From: Acidimicrobiaceae bacterium
GTDB taxonomy: Bacteria > Actinomycetota > Acidimicrobiia > Acidimicrobiales > Aldehydirespiratoraceae
DNA: 7,524 nt
Direction of reading: 5' to 3'
Assembly (NCBI GenBank): GCA_009840695.1
Contig: VXNG01000160.1
Location: forward strand, 1-7,524
This document shows positions 5,900 to 7,524 of this stretch, piece by piece; the first letter of the stretch is position 1, and each line of letters opens with the position of its first letter. Both the position numbers and the translations under genes were made by a program. The notes beneath the pieces are model-generated. The model worked only from the letters and a program-made list of their open reading frames with translations. It did not search any database and was not told where the DNA came from.

Positions 5900-6910
5900 G
5901 TGCAGGCGATCCTGCTCGTCGGAGGCTTCGGGACCCGACTGCGTCCCCTCACGCTCACCACTCCCAAACAGATGCTGCCGGTGCTGGACCGGCCCATGAT
6001 CGAGCACGTCGTGTCCGGGCTGGGACGCCACGGTGTGGACAGGGTGGTCCTGGCGCTCGGCTACCACGACGACGCCTTCCGGGCGGCCTATCCGGACGGG
6101 CGCTGCGCGGGGGTGAAGCTGTGCTGCGTGGTGGAGCCCGAGCCGCTCGACACTGCCGGCGCCATCCGCTTCGCCTACGAGGCCTCGGGCATGGGCGCGG
6201 CCCCGGGCACGTTCCTGGTGGCCAACGGCGACGTGATCACCGACCTGGACGTGGGCGAGATGCTGCGTCGGCACCGCTCAGCCGGAGCCGAGGCCACCAT
6301 CCATCTGATCGAGGTGGGGGACCCGTCCCGCTACGGCGTGGTGGTGACCGGCGCCGGCGGGCGTGTCACCGCCTTCGTGGAGAAGCCGTCGCCGCCCGCG
6401 CCCAGTCGCTGGATAAACGCGGGGACCTATCTCATGGAGCCGTCGGTGATCGGGCGGATCGACGGCGGGCGCCGGGTGTCGGTGGAACGCGAGATCTTCC
6501 CCGCCATGGCTGCCGACGGCACCCTGTGGGCCCTGCGACACAACACCTATTGGGTCGACGCCGGCACCGCCGAGACGTACCTGCGGGTCCAACTCGATCT
6601 GCTCGACGGCCGGCGGGGACTGCCAGCGGCCGGGGTGTCGGCAGATGCCTCGGTTGATCCTGGGGCCGTCGTTGAGCACAGCGTGGTGATGGCCGGCGCC
6701 GTTGTGGGGGCAGGGTCGGTGGTGCGAGGCTCGGCTGTCCACTCGGGTGCGGTGATCGAGGCGGGCGCCATGGTGCTCGACTCCGTGGTGGGGTCGGGTG
6801 CGACGGTCGGGCAGGGTGCCCGGGTTGCGGACGGAACCCTGATCGGTGAAGGGTTCGCGGTGGAGCCGGGAGCGGCCCTGTCGGGCGCCCGAGCGCCCGA
6901 GGCAGCCTGA
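5900..6910 (+). CDS. NDP-sugar pyrophosphorylase, probably mannose-1-phosphate guanylyltransferase
   Basis: The enzyme joins a nucleoside triphosphate and a sugar-1-phosphate to give an NDP-sugar and pyrophosphate; the best reading is GDP-mannose. The 336-residue product starts with the nucleotide-binding loop LVGGFGTRLRPLT (6-18) and TPKQMLPV (21-28). NGDVI (109-113, Asp111 for Mg2+), DPSRYGVV (141-148), FVEKP (159-163), INAGTYL (172-178), RRVSVEREIFP (191-201) and YWVDAGTAETYL (217-228) follow. Residues about 244-330 are hexapeptide-like repeats typical of a left-handed beta-helix. The DPxxYG, EKP and VSVEREIFP blocks closely recall mycobacterial ManB. Glucose-1-phosphate uridylyl- or thymidylyltransferase activity is the main alternative, notable given the flanking UDP-sugar enzymes. 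GTG 5900 follows the upstream stop by 14 bases, with only a weak G-rich ribosome site; the conserved strand begins at residue 2. Confidence 0.85.
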   Translation: MQAILLVGGFGTRLRPLTLTTPKQMLPVLDRPMIEHVVSGLGRHGVDRVVLALGYHDDAFRAAYPDGRCAGVKLCCVVEPEPLDTAGAIRFAYEASGMGAAPGTFLVANGDVITDLDVGEMLRRHRSAGAEATIHLIEVGDPSRYGVVVTGAGGRVTAFVEKPSPPAPSRWINAGTYLMEPSVIGRIDGGRRVSVEREIFPAMAADGTLWALRHNTYWVDAGTAETYLRVQLDLLDGRRGLPAAGVSADASVDPGAVVEHSVVMAGAVVGAGSVVRGSAVHSGAVIEAGAMVLDSVVGSGATVGQGARVADGTLIGEGFAVEPGAALSGARAPEAA

Positions 6911-7524
6911 TGGCGACGCTGGTCACCGGGGGCGCGGGCTACATCGGCAGCCACACCGCGGTGGCATTGCACGACGCCGGCCGCGACGTGGTGATCCTGG
7001 ACGACTTCTCCAACGCCTCGCGGCGGGCGGTCGACGCCGTCCGAGGCCTCACCCGCCCGGACCTTCCGTTTGTGGAGGGCGAGGCGGGCGATCCGGAGGT
7101 CCTGGACGCGGTCTTCGGCGGGCACCCGATCGACTCGGTAGTCCACTTCGCCGCCCGCAAGAGCGTGGCCGAGTCGGTCAGCGATCCCCTCGGCTACTAC
7201 CGCAGCAACCTTGGATCGGTGATCTCGCTGGCCGCCGCGGCCATCGACCAGGGTGTCCGGCGGCTGGTGTTCAGCTCCTCGGCCACCGTCTACGGGGCGG
7301 CGTCGGCGCTGCCGGTAACGGAGGACTCACCGACCGCCCCGGAGAGCCCCTACGGCGAGACCAAGCTGATGGGCGAACGCATACTGGCCGGCGCCGCGGC
7401 CGCGTCGGAGATGAGCGTGATCTCGCTGCGTTACTTCAACCCGGTCGGCGCGCACCCGTCGGGGCTGATTGGGGAGGATCCGTCCGGCGAGCCGGCCAAC
7501 CTGGTGCCCCGGATCATGCAGGTC
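6910..7524 (+). CDS. galE: UDP-glucose 4-epimerase, 3' end beyond the window
   Basis: GalE interconverts UDP-glucose and UDP-galactose using tightly bound NAD+, in the cytoplasm. Only the first 205 codons are in the window; the frame is open to the last base. Motifs: VTGGAGYIGSHT (5-16) for NAD binding, DDFSNAS (31-37), VHFAARKSVAESV (78-90), FSSSATVYG (121-129), SPYGETK (146-152) and LRYFNPVGAHPSGLIGEDP (176-194). The catalytic Tyr148 and Lys152, with Ser123, fall one residue before the E. coli positions (149, 153, 124), confirming the start. The motif set is that of true GalE rather than a generic NAD-dependent sugar epimerase. The ATG overlaps the upstream stop as TGATG, a sign of translational coupling, with a weak GAGG seven bases before it. 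It would provide galactose for the polymer made by the cluster. Confidence 0.93.
   Translation, partial: MATLVTGGAGYIGSHTAVALHDAGRDVVILDDFSNASRRAVDAVRGLTRPDLPFVEGEAGDPEVLDAVFGGHPIDSVVHFAARKSVAESVSDPLGYYRSNLGSVISLAAAAIDQGVRRLVFSSSATVYGAASALPVTEDSPTAPESPYGETKLMGERILAGAAAASEMSVISLRYFNPVGAHPSGLIGEDPSGEPANLVPRIMQV

Noticed and set aside
5626..6657. A 343-codon plus-strand frame overlapping the histidine-motif gene and the nucleotidyltransferase
   Set aside because: It is an Arg/Pro/Gly-rich off-frame shadow of two supported genes with no motif of its own.

Overview
The window is a high-GC (my reading is roughly 70%, not counted), gene-dense stretch of bacterial chromosome. Coding is dominated by G/C-ending codons, half of the assigned starts are GTG, and several genes overlap or nearly touch. 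The gene set, the monofunctional biotin ligase and the apparently leaderless promoters suggest an actinobacterium. An Acidimicrobiia-like lineage is my best guess, but no rRNA or other phylogenetic marker is present, so this is inference.

Layout: a polysaccharide pyruvyl transferase (CsaB-type) gene lies on the minus strand at 8-1207. Diverging from it is a plus-strand series: biotin-protein ligase birA (about 1273-2091), a LytR-CpsA-Psr (LCP) glycopolymer ligase (2167-3747), a UDP-glucose/GDP-mannose dehydrogenase family enzyme most like UDP-glucose 6-dehydrogenase (3740-5086), an unrecognised membrane-anchored protein with paired histidine motifs (5133-5885), a mannose-1-phosphate guanylyltransferase-like nucleotidyltransferase (5900-6910), and UDP-glucose 4-epimerase galE (from 6910, cut by the window end). 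No RNA gene, mobile element, CRISPR array or convincing intrinsic terminator was seen. No gap longer than 300 bases exists.

Apart from birA, the genes form a coherent cell-envelope set. The nucleotidyltransferase, dehydrogenase and epimerase would supply activated sugars (GDP-mannose or a related NDP-sugar, UDP-glucuronate, UDP-galactose). The LCP protein would attach a lipid-linked polymer to peptidoglycan, and the pyruvyl transferase could add a ketal pyruvate to a surface glycan. The histidine-motif protein is embedded in this set and is the most plausible undescribed component: a single-pass protein with an extracytoplasmic domain carrying six conserved-looking histidines and two cysteines.

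Regulatory reading: three genes that are not tightly coupled to an upstream gene (pyruvyl transferase, LCP, histidine protein) each have a TANNNT -10-like hexamer ending 8-9 bases before the start codon and no well-placed Shine-Dalgarno. This is the geometry expected for leaderless mRNAs. The dehydrogenase, nucleotidyltransferase and epimerase instead overlap or closely follow the preceding gene and are probably co-transcribed with it.
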